From contig NC_066315.1 of NCBI RefSeq assembly GCF_022539315.1, positions 49,209,174 through 49,273,173 of the forward strand: a DNA stretch of 64,000 nt, in the 5' to 3' direction. This DNA comes from Serinus canaria. Lineage: Eukaryota > Chordata > Aves > Passeriformes > Fringillidae. Shown in pieces: positions 1-15,800 of the stretch. How positions within the stretch are numbered: position 1 is the stretch's first letter; every line of letters starts with the position of its first letter. The translations under genes and the position numbers were made by a program. A model generated the notes under the pieces. The model was not told the origin of the DNA and did no database searches. It saw only the letters and a program-made list of their open reading frames with translations.

Positions 1-740
1 TCAAGCTCTATCATGCACAAGGTTCATAAATGCAAAACGGTGACTTTCAAGATGCCAACATGATCATCTTATGTAAATCTGTCAAATTTCCTGCATATCA
101 CTAGACACACAGTGCACATGGATCTTCACTATCAGTTGAAGCAGCATTTCACATATTTATTTTCCAAAAATAAACTTCCAGGGACTTGAAAGAAGAAGTT
201 CATTTTAGCAATTTTTTTTCTCTACTGCATTTAAAATATGAGAGGACCTTATTAACTGCAACATCTGAGTCCCTCTGGAAACCCTATACATGGGGAAAAA
301 ACTATAAAGACTAAAAAGAGAACTGTTTGTACAATTTTTTAAAATTACTCTGATTTAGAGCAGGATATCAGCAAAAGAACTAGGTCTAGATCAGGTAGAA
401 TTTTAACCTTTGGGGGATTTTTAATAACATTATATAGGAAAATTTATCAACAAATCTGTCATATTACCTGTACTTAGATATGAAGCTTATGCAAACACAA
501 AGATAAAGATTTATCATGTCAAGCAGCATCAAATTGCCCAAAAATCACTTAAACACAACTTCACAAAAGTTAGAGAGGTGCCTTTCATCTTTCCAGCTGA
601 TAATAATTCAATTCATGTGATAAGCATGCTCAACAATTTCTGAGTACATTTCATTCTTAGTTATTTGAATTTCAGAACTCCAACCCAGCTTTCCAGGATT
701 AGAAGTGTTTCCATATTTTTCAGAGAAGAAAGTTACTCAC
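1..740 (-). other. PDCD6IP intron 7 (partial)
   Basis: AT-rich intronic sequence between exon 7 and the window edge. I see no coding exon, repeat or RNA gene in it. Confidence 0.85.
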
Positions 741-872
741 CTGTAACCTCCCAATTTCTTCACCAAATTTCTTCTGTTGTTTTGCCAGGATAGACTGATG
801 ATATTCTGCATTGGCCTGCATAATGCAGTGTTTTGCAGCCAGAACAGGAAACACCTCCTGGAAATAAAAATA
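741..872 (-). CDS. PDCD6IP: PDCD6IP coding exon 7
   Basis: This 132-nt exon (44 codons, phase 0 at both ends) encodes YFYFQEVFPVLAAKHCIMQA, then NAEYHQSILAKQQKKFGEEI and GRLQ. The acceptor is TCAG|TATTT and the donor CAG|GTGAGT on the minus strand. The open frame reads on into introns at both sides, which is not coding. The next exon was looked for in bases 1-740 and not found. Confidence 0.96.
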
Positions 873-3800
873 CTGACCAGGGGAAAGTCCAACCACAATA
901 ACCACCAAAGACAACATGGGATGCAGGAAGAAAAAGGAAGAAGAAAAGGAAATTAGATTCACCCAATTAATGATTTAGATAGGTTAAAACATTAGAGGTA
1001 AATGTCAGAGATCATGTGGCTTTGCATGGATTGAATATTTTTTTTAATCTGCTGTTGCAAAATTCTTGGTGTTCATTATTTTAAATGAACTATGATTTAA
1101 ACCCAAGCCATGAAGCCACATTTACTTCAAAGATAAGAAATGCATGCATGTAGTAGAAAGGACAGTTGCAAGAACACACCCAAACACCCCCAAACAAAGC
1201 CAAGACAGTGTTCTTAAGAAATGGAGGTGGGTGGAAAGATAGGTCTTCTAGGGGTTTTTTGGTTTGATTGGTTTTTAATAAAACAAAGTAATTACACTTA
1301 AAACAGCAGCAGGCCTATCAAGAAAGCAACTACAATTATGAAAGAACAAATAAAGAAGACCAGTGACTACTGACATGGAAAGCAACTTAAAAGTCATTTT
1401 TAGACTTTATGTAAGTGCACTTATCTTTGCAGGAGTACCAACCAAGACATGAAGAAAACATTACGCTGCAGCACACAGTACAGACATGGTCTTAGATCAA
1501 GGGATTTGGCCTTACTGTTTTATTTCTTAAATCAAGGAGCACTGGAAAACCAGAGTGATATTTTAAAGACCTCAGTATACTAAGACCTGCTTCTTCACAT
1601 TTCTGCAAATTTGCAGCTCCCCCAGAGATGAAAAAATAACATTAATAAAAGGGTAAATTTGGAAGACAAAGCTGCCTGGAAGGCCTTGCAACCGGAGTTC
1701 AACTCATCCAATCAACTTTCACGGCACACTCCTAAACATGTAACTGTTCTCAGAGCTGGTGTTAACCAGCAAACCTTATCTTCTTTCCAATAATCTCTTG
1801 ACAGATTACTTTGCAACTGGAACAAGGAGCAGATCTACAGCTTAGATCTGCTGTACACAGCAACAAATGATAAAGCAATGGCTTTATTATATCTCACTGC
1901 CTGTCAAAAATCATCACGAACATAACACCTTTGTGAGAAACATTCAAGGAACATGAGAAAGCTCTTTTTACCTCTTCCAAAACCAACAGATTCAAATCAC
2001 CAGTCAAGATTAAATTGGAATATTTTACAAGTATCAAGATTGCTTTGAGGCAGTGCAAGAGAAGGCAAGCAGAAGACACACACTGACTTCCAGTCATGTT
2101 TTTCACTAACAGGTCAGTGAACAGTACCTCTGTATTCATGCTGTACTCAACATGAGAGCAAATTTCACATGGAAACAAAAACAATTAAGCCCAAATAGAA
2201 AGTGTTTGTTTGAAAACAGATTTAGTAAGGCATTAAGTTCTAAGAATGTATCCCTAAATAACACCATAACCATTTCAAGTTTACTTTAATGAAATGCATT
2301 ACAAATAAAAGCACTTCATGTAATAAGATCTTACTTATTTAAAAAAACCCACACTCTCTTGCCCCCTTGATTTTTCACTGTTTTTCAAATTACAGGTTCA
2401 TTTTCCTTGAAAGCAGCTCGAGAATATACATTTGAAGTGTCGTTCTTTGAGTACATTGTGAACAATAACAGTTACTCACAATAACAACACATCCCACATT
2501 ATTTCCATGAGTTACTAACCTTGGGCAAAGTATCTTTATATTGACACTGTTTGTAAGCATCACCATAGTAATCTGCAGCTTGATTTGCTAGTTTAGCTAT
2601 GATACCATCTTTCATTTTATCTGTGGGGAGAAGGAGAAAAGGCAAAGAACCATTAAGATAATCATCAATTTTTACAACTGAACAGGTGATTATTTAATCT
2701 TTAAACAGCAATAACTGCCTTTTAAGTGTACAGCTTTACATTACATCTCAAAGGTGGGATCCCATTCTTCCCTCTTGACATCCAGCAGCATTTCCAGAAT
2801 TTCTACTTCAATTATGACACCCAAGGTTCAGTCTCTTGTACAAGAAATCTTTTGGCAGCTACAAGCATTTATGCAGGATTAAGAGGGATGCTTTACCTCA
2901 AATGGCAAGCTGCCAATAAAAGTCACAACAGTCCCACTCATAACTCTGGCAGCTTGCTCCCAGGCCCTTCCCTTGCCAGCACAAGCACTTGTGCAACAAT
3001 AGTCAAAGAATTTAGCCGAAATCTAGTTAACAAAATAGGTTTTATTTTCAGCAGGATTTGTACCTAACCCAGTTCCATGTCAGGACTCTGAAAAACTGCA
3101 ATAGGGAAGGGACTGGTCATTTCCATTGCAGTCCACACCACTGTTAGCTTACAGCAAATATAGTAACACCACTCCTAGACATAAATAACCACAGCTCCTC
3201 AAAGTCATATCCACTACTTCCTACTAGTGCATTATCTGCAGTGGCATCCCCTGCCTCACATCCTCATCCTGCTCTGGAAGCCAAAGCTGCTAGAATAGGA
3301 ACATTCTGCAATCTCTAGCTCCTTTCATAAAGGAGATAGGCACTATTGGTAGTGCAGGCTGGAGATTATCTACTTTTACAAAAAAGATAAAGATAAACCT
3401 CTGGCCTGCACTAGCAATTCAGCCTTTCAAGACAAGGCAGGCAATCAATGCAAACACTGGCTGTCCACTCTAAATAGCTGCCTTTAGAAACAAGCATCCA
3501 GTGACTCATAGGTACTGACATACTGATAAGCATGACTGTGGACTATGGGGAGATTAGGAATTCTGCAGAGTATGTTTATCTCCCAAAATTCGACCAAAAG
3601 AATTCCCAAGCAGTCTGCTAATACCAGCATATTCACACATCTATCTACAAGATTTCAAGCTGTGATATACTATATTCAGCTTCTATGAAGTAAACATGTT
3701 TAAGGTATGCCAGGAAGATCTTTTCACTGCAGAACAGGATTTAGACGACAAGCTGGGAGAAAGTAGCTTATGAGATATATTACCTTTCTTCTCTGCTAGA

Positions 3801-6800
3801 CTGTTTCTGTCTGGTGCAGTACAAACCACACAAAAAACCTAAATAACTTTCCTTTCTAGCCTCACCAAATGTGCAGTAGTTTCATCTTCCTTCCTATAGC
3901 TGGACCATTAAGAAAGGAAAAAATACTGGTATACTAACTGCATTTCCATTACAAAGAAAATGTTAGAGGAGACTCATCTGTCCATGCAGGCAACTCAAAA
4001 CATATCTTTCACCATTAGAAGCTTTAGTTTTTACTCAGGTATCTTTAAAATATTGCAGCTACAATGTAAGTCTTGATTCAGAACAGCAAACATGTTCAGA
4101 CTTCAAGACAATTAAAGAAAGCACTAGGAAAGGCTCAGAATTAAAATAATTGGCCTGTAGTTATGTAATGAAGTTAGATATGACTGACCAATGTGGCTTT
4201 TGCCAAACACTTATACTTTCTTTTAACTTCTAAATAAACTCAGTTCTATCAGAAATACCATTGTAGCTGGTAAGCTGCTAAATAGACTATCTCACATGAG
4301 AGAAAGCCCAGAAAATTCCAAGTAAGGTAAATAGTCAATGCAGAAAGAAGCCTAATTTCTGTTTTGAGATCTGACTTTGAAGGATTTGCACTTGAAAAAA
4401 TAAGTTTTTGAAGGTAATCATGTTGTCAAACATCATTCTTCACAAAATGTCTTTCCCCCCAGAGAAAAGAACCTAAATCCAGCAAAATCTACAACCTTCA
4501 TAATCAGATGATTATTAACCTTACTATCTTTAAAACACTGTCAGACTTGTGGTATTAGGAGCAATCACAAAAATCTTCCGGTCATGTGCAGACCTGGGAT
4601 TTGGATTAGCCTTGTTTTGTTTTTTCATGCTTTGGAAAAGAAGAAATCGAGTCAATGACAATCTATTTGTCACGCAAAATGATGAAAGCACCTCTGTTCC
4701 TGAAGGAAACATTTCGGGCATTTGTTGTACTAATTTATTTCAAAACAATGTCCGAACAGCCAGAGACTAAAATACTACTACCAGCATGATAAAGAACAAA
4801 CATAATTTATCAGCTGGCTGAAGGACAACAGTTTCTTGTTGAGCTTCTCCTAAAAGCAGAAAGGCTACAAGAGTTTTCAGGTATCTTCCCTGTGAAGACA
4901 AACATAGCAGCTCAGATAACCCACATCTTCCTCCAAAGTATTCCAAATCATGTCAGCAGAGAGAGCCATTTATGGGCAATCACATTTGTCCTCTATGTCC
5001 TTAGTTCTACTTTTAAGTATCTGTAACTTCTAGATGAACAACTTTTTCTGAACAAAGAGAGAAGAGCAGAAGAGTAAGAAATTTTTGTATCAAAGATAGT
5101 ACCATTCCACGGAAAATTTCTTTGAAGCCTAAGTTCTCTAATAGTTGTATTAAGATAGCTAGACTCTGAATGTGTATTTCATAATCAACCCTTAACATCT
5201 AGGGAAATTATATTTTTTTTCTACCTGCAGAATTTCCCTTTCCAAGATCAACTGGGTATTCTAAGAGAATTGGTCAAAGAGTTTTTCTGTTAAGAGCAGG
5301 AGCAACCAAACAGAATTTGCTTCCCTTCAACTCTTAGAAAATCTCATTGGTTTCTAGCACAGTCATTTCTTTCTAAATTCTTGTGAAATCACTCCCTAGA
5401 CAGAGGAGTAGGGGAGTACTTGCAAAACCCCTTATGCACTATTTTTAGAACTCTCAGTTATTTACGAGAGTCTTTTGTCTTCAAGGGGGAAAGGGAAAAA
5501 ATATAATCCAGTAATATCATTTGTAAAGATGAAGAACATAAAAAAGCAGATAAGAAAACTGCACTGTCAGGTGAACCTTAGACAAATTCTTAAGGGACAT
5601 CTGTATTTTGTGTTTAATGACCTGCAAGGAGCATGGGAAGGATCAGAAAAGGCAAACAAAAACCTCTGAAACACCCTTGACAGGCTCTTAACAACTTAAA
5701 ACACTTCTAAGTTTTTGGGGACAAGTTGTAACATGCCTTTAAATACACAAGCCAAAAACTAAAATATACCTCTTGTTGCTTTCAAAAAAAAGACTTCTTG
5801 GGCTTGAGCCAGCATAATAAGACTGAGAGTCCCAACTGTGTCTGGAGAGATGTCCACTGTAGGTTCTCGATTCAAGGCTGACAAAACTGTGTCTTTAATG
5901 TGTTGAAAAGCACCACTAGCAAACTAAGTAAAACAAAATAATATATTATCACCCATTCTTTTCATATACATTTTCCCACTAACAAATATAATACATATAA
6001 TTTTTTTTAAAAAAGTTTCTTTGGTGTATGGTCTCCCATTTATTGTTTAGCCACTAAAACCAACTCCTTGTGACCTCTTGTTCTTGTAGCCACTTCCCAT
6101 GAGACCATTATCATGACAGACTATAAATAATGGTATATTGGTTACACCTAACAGCCTAAGATTTTAACACATTCCAGAAAGACGTAATATTGTTACTGTA
6201 ATACTTGTGAAAACAAAAATTTATACTAGCTAAAATTATTAAATCTTAAGCTGAATGTTTAGTTACCAACTCACTTGAAGGAACGAATATGCAGAACTCT
6301 ATAGAATTATATCCTCCAAAACTGATAAACAAATATGACACAAGACCAGGTACACAGCCAATCAATTTTTGCAATTAAGAGCAAGAAAATTTGTACATAT
6401 ATATTTTTATAAATGTGTATATAGTTTTAAAATTGAGAGATACTTGTCTTATGTTTTAACAATACAAATTCTGAATTCATAAGCAGAAGCAGGGAGCCTC
6501 TGTACCTGATAGTGCTTAGCTGCAGCTTTTAGTCCTTCATCGTTATCCAGATTCTGTTCTGCTGCAATCTGGCTTGCCAATGCTCCACAGTTGAACAAAA
6601 CACAGGTCTTCTCATATCCCAAATTTGCCAGAGCTGCAGGCAAGACAGACAGTTAACCAGAGTGTTAAGAAAATAAACTTCAGTTCTCTAGCATCCTACA
6701 CATGAGGCCAGCACTACTCTTATCAGTAAAGGTATCAACAGTTTCGAGTAAAAACAAACAAAACCCCAATCTTACTGAACTTTTCAAGATCAAGTCATCT

Positions 6801-9800
6801 TCAATCTAAAGACTTTACAAAGTTTAATTTAGTACTACCACAAAATATTTCCATGTGAGCAACTACAGAAAGCAACACAAAACATAAAAGCAGTAGCATG
6901 AAAATGTATACAAAATATTCTCAAAGTCTTTCTAATTAGAGTGCAGCTTTTTGGCTCTTGAAGCACTACCAAGTGGTCATCTGAAATATGAACTTCCACA
7001 CACTAATCACTTTGTAATAACTGACCAATTACAAAGACATGCCCTGTTTTCTATCTACTTAAATGTAGGGAAATTTTCACTTTTAAAGGTATTGTATCAG
7101 GCTGAAAATGCTGAAAAATATCTTCTTTATGCATGTACTGAAACAGTTAAGGATTTACTCAATTAAAACTTGATCTCACTAGACAACAGTGTAGACCGTC
7201 CAGAAGTGACTCCTGCAGTACTTCATAAGCCCAGAGGATGGAGCCCACACTTCTGAAACTCGAAATACCAGAACAGGAACCATTTTGAATATTAATTGCT
7301 TTCAAAAGGTTAGTTGCCCTACACAAGTACTTGAAAAAAACAAATACTGTAGATGTAAGTTCCTACCAGTGTCAAAAAGTCTCTAGACAGTCCCTTGGAG
7401 AATACAGGAGTGATAACTAGTGAATTTTCAATTTCACAAATGCAGGCACAGTTATCGTTAAAACATGAAGGTACTTAACATGTACATTTGTTTAATTTCA
7501 CTGACATCCAGCCTCCTTAAACAGCTACATATTTATCTAACACCTCTCTGAAGCTCCTATGTTAGTGCTCACTAACCTGCACCAAGTTTTCAGCAAGCAA
7601 GGCTAAATCTGAGGTGCCTTTTTTCCCCACTTGTTTCCAAGTGAGTTACACTGTCACAGTCACTATTTTACCTGGATCACTTCCTTTCCCTAAGTTTATT
7701 TTCCAGAATTTTTCTAAGAATAAGGTCTTGAACTCAGACAAAAGTTGTTTAGACTTGAAGAAGACTAAAACTCAAGACAGGACAGAAAACATGGCTTGAA
7801 AGTTTCTGAAGTGCAGAATTACTTTATACTCTGGACCACACCACAAGTGCGATTTACTATAGCAGTACAGATTTTCCACAGACACATCTCTTTACAGCAC
7901 TACCTATTAACTTAAGTCAGTATATTTCAGATTATGTGTCACACTGTGAACTCAGTCACTTTTCAAGCAGTCACACTATCTGTCAGCCACCACTGTGATA
8001 CAGACTTGGGATTCAGGGAAAGGTGGGAAGAAACAGGAAACACCACAGCAAGAGCCAGAATTCTCAAGTTGCATCCCTGCATCTTGTTGCCACAGATATC
8101 TCAGGAGTTTTATCCTGAATTTCTATCTGGAAACTCCTCTTAGAAGTCAAGAGAAATTTTGCTTCCTTGATTTACTGACAGCTTCGCTTTACACTAAGAA
8201 ATCTCACCACCAATTCTGATCTCCTTTTGTTAATTTCTTTCCACCAAGATCTGCTTTAAAGTTTCAAAATTACCTTTATCCCATTGTTTGTTGACTGAGC
8301 ATTACTCACATCTCAGTTAAAACTTCTTTGATATTTGACACAGACTGCTGCATAAATTTTTGGCCATCTACCTCAGAGATTATTTAGACTAGCATATAAT
8401 TAACCTGCAGACAGGAAAGCTTCCTCAAGCTGCAGTAACATCACATTTATTCAAATTGTTATGGTAATCATCAATGTTATGGTTATTGATTTTTTTTCTC
8501 ATAATTATTACAGATCCCTAGTGATTTACAGACTATGTTTACATCATAACTAAACATTCTGAACTTTACAAAGAAATAGATTTAACCCTCATTAAATATT
8601 AGGTCCAAAGAAGAAAGAACTAGCCAAATTCTGAGAAAAAAAACAAAGCATCTTCAGGAAGATTTCAAATTATCCATGACTTCTTAAAACAGTTGGAACA
8701 GAAAGCAAGGATCACCTGAGTATGCATAGGTGTATGGTTACAGATATAGTTTACACAAGCACAACTGTCAGCATGTGTATTCGCAAAGACTTCCAGTAGC
8801 TGCTAACAGGGAGATGTATAAAGCAGGCAAAATCTTTAATAAAAATAAAACCAGAGTAAAGTTCAAACATCTTTTTCAAACTTTATCTGGAACTTCAGAA
8901 TTACAATGGTCATCTTGCAATGCTGATCATGATGAACACTTAGGTATAAATAAAAATACTAAAGAATGATGACACACAACTGAACTGGTCCTCACTAACT
9001 CAAAGGATTTAGTCTTACTTCTATATTGGCAAGTGTCCTAAATCCATTTCATGACCCTGAATTTGTGTGCAGGATTGTCCCTCTATGACTAAACAAATCA
9101 GACTCCAACTCATTATGTTCATGAGAAAAAAATACAATATATTTCTTCCGAAGTGTTTAAATCTGTATGAAAATATTTCAAAAAGAAGTGATAGAAGAGT
9201 AATTTTGGAATACAGGTAACTAATTCTATTCTCTTGAAAACGTGGTACCAGGACTAGGTTACTGAAGCCAGCTACCATAACTGTTCTTCTGGAATGGACT
9301 CACTCACTCCTAAGCACCCTTCATCTTACTAATGTAGAACAGGAAGAGCTGCATTTCTCAAAATCTAGTGGATCTTAATGTTAACATGAACAATTTTGAT
9401 TCATTTCAACCAGAGTTGTTCCCAGAAAACACCTGAGAAGCAGACAGTACAACTACTATCAGACTGCAAATCTATTTGTGCCTCTGGAAATCTAATATAA
9501 AATCTCAATTTTGTAAAAATTCTTTGCATGGTGCCTACTTGTTCATTCTCAATGTTGAAGTGATTAATTTGTTACCAATATAGTTGAATTCACTTGAAAG
9601 CTACGTTGAGAATGCTGGAAAGACATTAATTCGACTACATAAAAATATTCTCAAACTTTAGTATCATTAATACTTGTTTTTTTAGTACATTCACATACCC
9701 AATTTGGCAGATCCTCCAAAAAGTGATCCTTTATCAAAAGCATCTTTCCATGTAAATGTTACACAGACCTGGAAATTGTGAAAAACAAAGACCTTTACCT

Positions 9801-12800
9801 CTAAAATCAAATATAATCTTAAAATACCCCAAATCTATCTATTTAGCCTTCATATTCTAATTGCATAAAATCTTTCATTTACTTCTTGAAACACTACAAA
9901 TGTTCTGGAAGTTTCAGGAAATCATCAAGAAGTATTCAAAACAAAATTATGCTACATTTTTTCCTTCCTGTTAGTTTGCTCAAAACATTTCAAGTAGACA
10001 AGACAGATATTGTCAGAATCATTTTTCAGCTCTGTTCATATTCTGAGCAACAGATAAATTTGTTTCTGAACAAGATTCTCCTCTCCCAGTAAGCCTGATG
10101 GGTTGGTATAATCACAGTTTAAGGAAACCACCCAACCAGGCAGTTTCCAGTGTGCCAAATTACCTATGTATTTGGATCTGTTCTGCAATACCAAAATCCA
10201 CTCATTATTACAAGTGAATTCAATAGCAGCATTATCACAAAATGCCCTCAGGAAAGAGAATGGAGGTAGAAACAGTGTGGTTTATTTATACGTCCAGCAT
10301 ATACTTCAGAGGCAATGCAAATACTTCATTGAATCTGCTTTCATACTCCAGAGTTCGATTCCTTATTCACTGATCAAATAATTGTAGGCAACTGGTATCA
10401 AACCAGAAAAGATAGCAAATTTCCTCAGTTTAAAGTGCCTGGGGAGAATCACTTCAGAAAGAGCAACAGTACTATACTTGAGAGTGTATTTTCCTCTAGC
10501 AGCAGTGCTAGTGCAGGACATTCCGATCCCCAGATGCACTGCTGTTTCCACTGACTACTTCTCCCTCTAGGTGGAACAGTTTACAGACATGCAGATCTCG
10601 CTCTCTAAGTTTTCCAATTTTCCTTGTCTCAGGGTTTGCAGATTACCAAAGCAAAGGATTTACTCACTGAAAACCAATGTGCAGTTTGTGGCTGCAAGCA
10701 AATGCAGCTACATGCAAAACTCACATAGAAGTTAGAAAGAGTTTAACATTATTTATTATCTGTAAGACTGAAAGAAATTAGGAAATTTCTCCTTTTAATC
10801 ATAATATTACCATTTAAGTATGATTTGTTGATAAAGAAATATAAATTCTGCCATATTTGTAAACACATTGAAAGAAAACCCACACCTTTCTCCAACAAAA
10901 TACAGGAGCCTACAAATCTATTCCAGTCTCCACCTGAAGAAGCCTTCAACAGGGAGAAGTTCAGCTGAATTTCTCTCTAGAGACATGATTCTAAAATAAT
11001 ATGGCAGGAAAAAAACCCAAACCTTAGTGAACATCATACCTATATAAAAACTATGTCATGCAGAGGCAGGAATAAAGTGATAAGCTTTTAAATGGATTAT
11101 TCTGTTGAGAAGGAAAAATCTCTCCTAATTCAGAAAACAAAGATCATATTCCATCCTCTTCTATAGTTTTTCCCATAGAAACTATGAATTTAAAATCCTT
11201 TAGAACATAGCATGAAATAGACTTCTTAGAAAGCAGAGTGTTGAAGATGAATCAGCACAGCCCAACCTTTTCTGCCCTAGACCAGTGATCACCTAGCCAA
11301 AGCCAACATATTTCTCAATCTGTAAAACAAAGTCAATTATGTCCACCAGAGGTGAAGTTTCAGCATAGACTGTATGTGAGCACCGACTAGAAAATAAACA
11401 GATTAGGAAAATAAGGCTCAGAGAGATTAGCTGTCTTGTTCAATAAAAGTACTCATCAGAGGATTAGGTACAGGCTTGGAAGTCACACATCATAGGTGCC
11501 ATGATTCAGTAACTGGTTTGGTAGTCTTCTTACCTGATTTTCAGAGAATGGAAACTTTGGTTCAATTGAACACAGCTGATCATAGTATCTACAAAAAGAA
11601 AAAAAAAAAAAGAAAAGAAACACACAGCTATTAGATAAATGAAATTAATAGTTTTGGTTTATTAAACTGGCATATAAAGTAGGGAGAAGGGCACAAAAAT
11701 CCTACACACAAGTAAGTTAAGAAGCTCCTTTGTAGAAATGGAGAATTTGCAGGATGGACAATTTCTGTCTAAAGAGATTCTTTCATTAGAGGAACAAGTT
11801 TCATTAGAGGAACAAATTCAGCAGGAGGTAGTTTTTCACAGATAACATGGGAACCCTGTCTCAGTCGGAAGTAAAACAGTATCATGGACAAAGCTGATCC
11901 AGATATCACTACCTGAGGGATGGTGGATTAGAAAAGAGCACCATGCAAAGGAGTCCCGGTATATACAGGCAGACAATGACTACATTAAGTCATGCTGCAA
12001 AAGTAAATTAAGTACAGAATTTAACATAATATTAACGTGCTACACTGTACTCTCCTGATCTTACCATTATAACCTAATTTCAATGTATTTGAAACAGATG
12101 CCATTTGCCTTGCACAGTTCTAGTTGGAGAGACCAATCGCTGATAAAATTCTTTAGTTGTAAACTTAATTTTCATTGGAATATATTCTAGTAGTCACAGT
12201 GAATTAAACCCACAATTTCTACATGCCAATATTTCATCTAGTCACAGTGGAAGATGTTTAGGGAAGAATGCCAGATAGACAATATACTGAATATAGCACA
12301 GTCCCTCACACAGTCTACCCAGGCAACAGTAAGGAATTCCAAGTTTTCCTGAGTGGTGACCTACACCCACACCATTTGTTAAACATGACAGGCTAAATGC
12401 AGAACATGAAACCCTAAACTGCTAAGAACATATGTGAAGCCTGCTTCCTATACTCTTCCTGTAGCACTGGCCATACAGCTATATGCTCAACATTATATTG
12501 TTAATTCTCAAATTATTTTATAAAGAATTTATATTCCCAATATACAAAACCCCTTGTAGTTATGGTTTTCACAGTCTATGAAACAGGACTAACACTGTTC
12601 CCAGCTCCTTTCACTATTAAATACTGATCACAACAGATACAGGCATGAGATGCATGTACAAGACCTGTGTTGCACAGACAATAAACATTTGTTTAAAAAT
12701 TCAAGAAAAATTTTCAAAATTCATATACAATAAAAATAGTGTTAGTGTATTCTTCAGTTAATTGTATCTGCCAATGTATATCAGACTACAGGTTTCTGAC

Positions 12801-15800
12801 CTCAAATGAGCCACTGCAATTTAAGACACAATATACCAAGCCATGTTAAAAACTACAATAATCGACAACAGCAGCAGGAATTCCACCAACAAATGAATTG
12901 AAAGAAATTGCTTGTAAGGCTAAAAAAAGTCTGCAAATATTTACTGCGATGGCAATTTTATCAAGATTAAACAATTTACCAGCTTTGTGAAAGGTATAGT
13001 TAAAAATAATAACTAGCCCTGAAGATTATTGCAACAATATATTTAGATAAACTTCCTCCATTGCCCTGGTCTGGTCTCAACACACTTGCTTCAACATAGT
13101 ATCACAAAGAAAATGAGACTTTGTCTCCTCTTGACTCAGTTTAATTTGTTACCCAAAAGCAGCCACTAAAGCCAAGCTGTCCTCCCACATTCCAGGATTA
13201 CAGTCCTCATCTGCCATGCGGATGGAGCAAAGGAGCAAAGCTTGTCAAATGTCCTTGTAAAGCCGGGTGTGGCCAAGCCTTGGCTCCCTGCAAACAGGCT
13301 CTTCTTTGTGTCAACATTACCACAGACAAAATAAGCCGGAGAGGTATATACTCCTCCTGAAAAGGGCTTTTTTTTCGGTTGGTTTTAAACAAGTTCAGAA
13401 TTTATGTCACTGTTTTCTTTACTATTTTAAGTATGTGATGTTATTTCTTCTTATTAGAGAACTTGAAAATCTGCTCAAGATTTAAGAGCTCTTTAAAACT
13501 CTGCACACAAAAAAAAAAATCCCAGAATACAACCAGGTAAAGTTTTTTAGTTTTATATATATAAATGGTATAAATATAACAGATGCATGAAATTAAACAC
13601 ATAAAAATGGTAAATGAAGATGGTAACCACAGAACAGCACAAAACCATCAGTACAAAACCAGAAAGAACTACAGGAGGAAAAGCCACAATGGATGCACAA
13701 GTCAGTTACACACAAAAGATGACAGTAAATACAAAGGTGTAATTTAAAACTAAATTTACAGTAATTTACACTAACAAGATAGGAGAACACAGGGCACAAC
13801 ATAGGAGTGGTGTGTTTGGCTGTGCCAGTGAGGAACTACAATTGCAGCAGTGTAAGGGGGGGGGCACATGTCAGCAACACAGATCTAGTACTCAAAATAC
13901 AGCAATCTCTCATCAAAACTGGCATTATACACTCCTAAATGCTGGTAAGAAAACGACATCAAATGAGTAGGAAGTCAAGGTTTAAATTAGAATTTAACTA
14001 ACATTTATGTACTGCATTAAACTCAAATACTGTGCCTCCTCCAAAGAATCATAAAGGAAAATCTCCTTCAAAAGAACATCAAAAAGACCAAAGATCTGTC
14101 TGTACTCTTCAAGATAAGAACCAGTCCTGAACTCACAGCTGTAAACAACAACTGCAACTTTCAGCCTTAAGAGAATTTGAGCATTCAAAATAAAACCATG
14201 CATACCTCCCACCCCCTTCTTTTTCTCCAATTTTCTTTTTTTAAAAAAACTGCAGTTATTAGCAAAATTAAGCCAATTAAACTTGTACCAATATTCCATG
14301 TCTTCAGAAAAAGAAAATAAAATCCAGGCTATCTTTAATATTGGAGGAAGCAAGGAATCCTTTCAAGATATAATTATACTCAGAACTAAAAAAAAAAAAG
14401 AAAAACACCACTAAATCATCATCAGAATTCCCCTTGAATTCTGCTATGACAGAATTCAAGGGGAAACATCTGTACCAAGCTCACCTACATCACCTTCAGA
14501 GCACTCAGATTCTCATTAAACAAAGCAAGCTTGGAAGCATGCTGAAGTCTTTCCCAGTTACCCAGTGAAAAGGGGCACCATTTATCTCAAATGCTTCTCC
14601 AAGAGAAGCATTGCATTCAGCAGCTGAACAACAGCACACCACACGCTTTCAAGTTTTATTGGTCAATGCTTGTCTAGGAAATGTGGCTGCAACAGGGTTC
14701 ATTTCTTCCATAAAAGAAAAAAAAAGCCTGTAGTGACTACTCAGCGAAACAAGGCTTCTAGAAATTAGAAAACCATGGGCAAATCCTAGATTAGTTGGCA
14801 GAAGACTAAGCCCTCATTTCTTAACAGTTAAATGGTCTACAATGCTCTATTAGGTATTAAGGTCTATAAAAAGCCACAAGGAAGTAAAACTATGCAAATT
14901 GTATGCAATGTTCTAATTAGTTCTTCTAACCTTACTTCACCAACAAAGTTTTAAACTCTATCTAACTTCAATGAAATTAAACATTAAGACTGAGTATTGT
15001 TCTTAAATACCAACAGGAAAACATTGGAAGTTGGAGAGGCAAGGAGATTTTCAGAGGAAACACAAGGCATTTAGGCACTTGTGTATCTCAGCTGGATACT
15101 TCAAACTTCTGGATGTGCAGACAGTTTAAAATAACTGTGCCTTACAGAATAATTAAGAGAATATATGTCAGAATGCTCTTACAGAGTAAGAGCAAAATTA
15201 TTTTCTAGCAACTGTAAAGAATATAAATGGTCAGACATGGACCAAACACACATAACTTGTTAGAAATAAGAGAAAATATACATCTGCTTGTTTAATCATT
15301 AATATACATCTGCAGTTAATTCAGACCTTCATCTTATCTCACTTCCACTATAAAAAGAACAAATATTCTCAAGCAATACAATTAAAAATGCAGATGTTTT
15401 AAGAGAGGAACTTCAGCATGGGAAGGATATCTTTTCATGTTTACATCAGTTCAGAGCTACATCCAACAGCTCCAGTCTACTGCACCAGCATCTGGGGCAG
15501 CTAAATTCATCTGCTGATCACCGATCACCAGCAGACAGAACAGATCACTGACATGGAATTGACTCACAGCTGGTAATTATGCAATTACAAGTGGTTTCCC
15601 TTGATTATTCAGAGGGAAAACCTAAGGTGAAGTTACATACTATGGATAAATTAATTTCATTGGCTGGCTCTGAAAGAGGGAGGTCCTGCTCATCCTCTTG
15701 GCTTTCCAAAACACTACTTTTATTTATTTTTGCACCATCTCTGATGTTTATCTGACCCTCCACTAAACTCATTCAAGTTGCTCAGAATGCCATACATACA

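Noticed and set aside
720..962. 80-codon minus-strand frame treated as a gene of its own
   Set aside because: Its core is PDCD6IP exon 7; the ends run into introns past good splice sites.
14428..14465. MicroRNA precursor
   Set aside because: A 16-bp stem with a 6-nt loop is far shorter than a precursor hairpin of about 60-80 nt.
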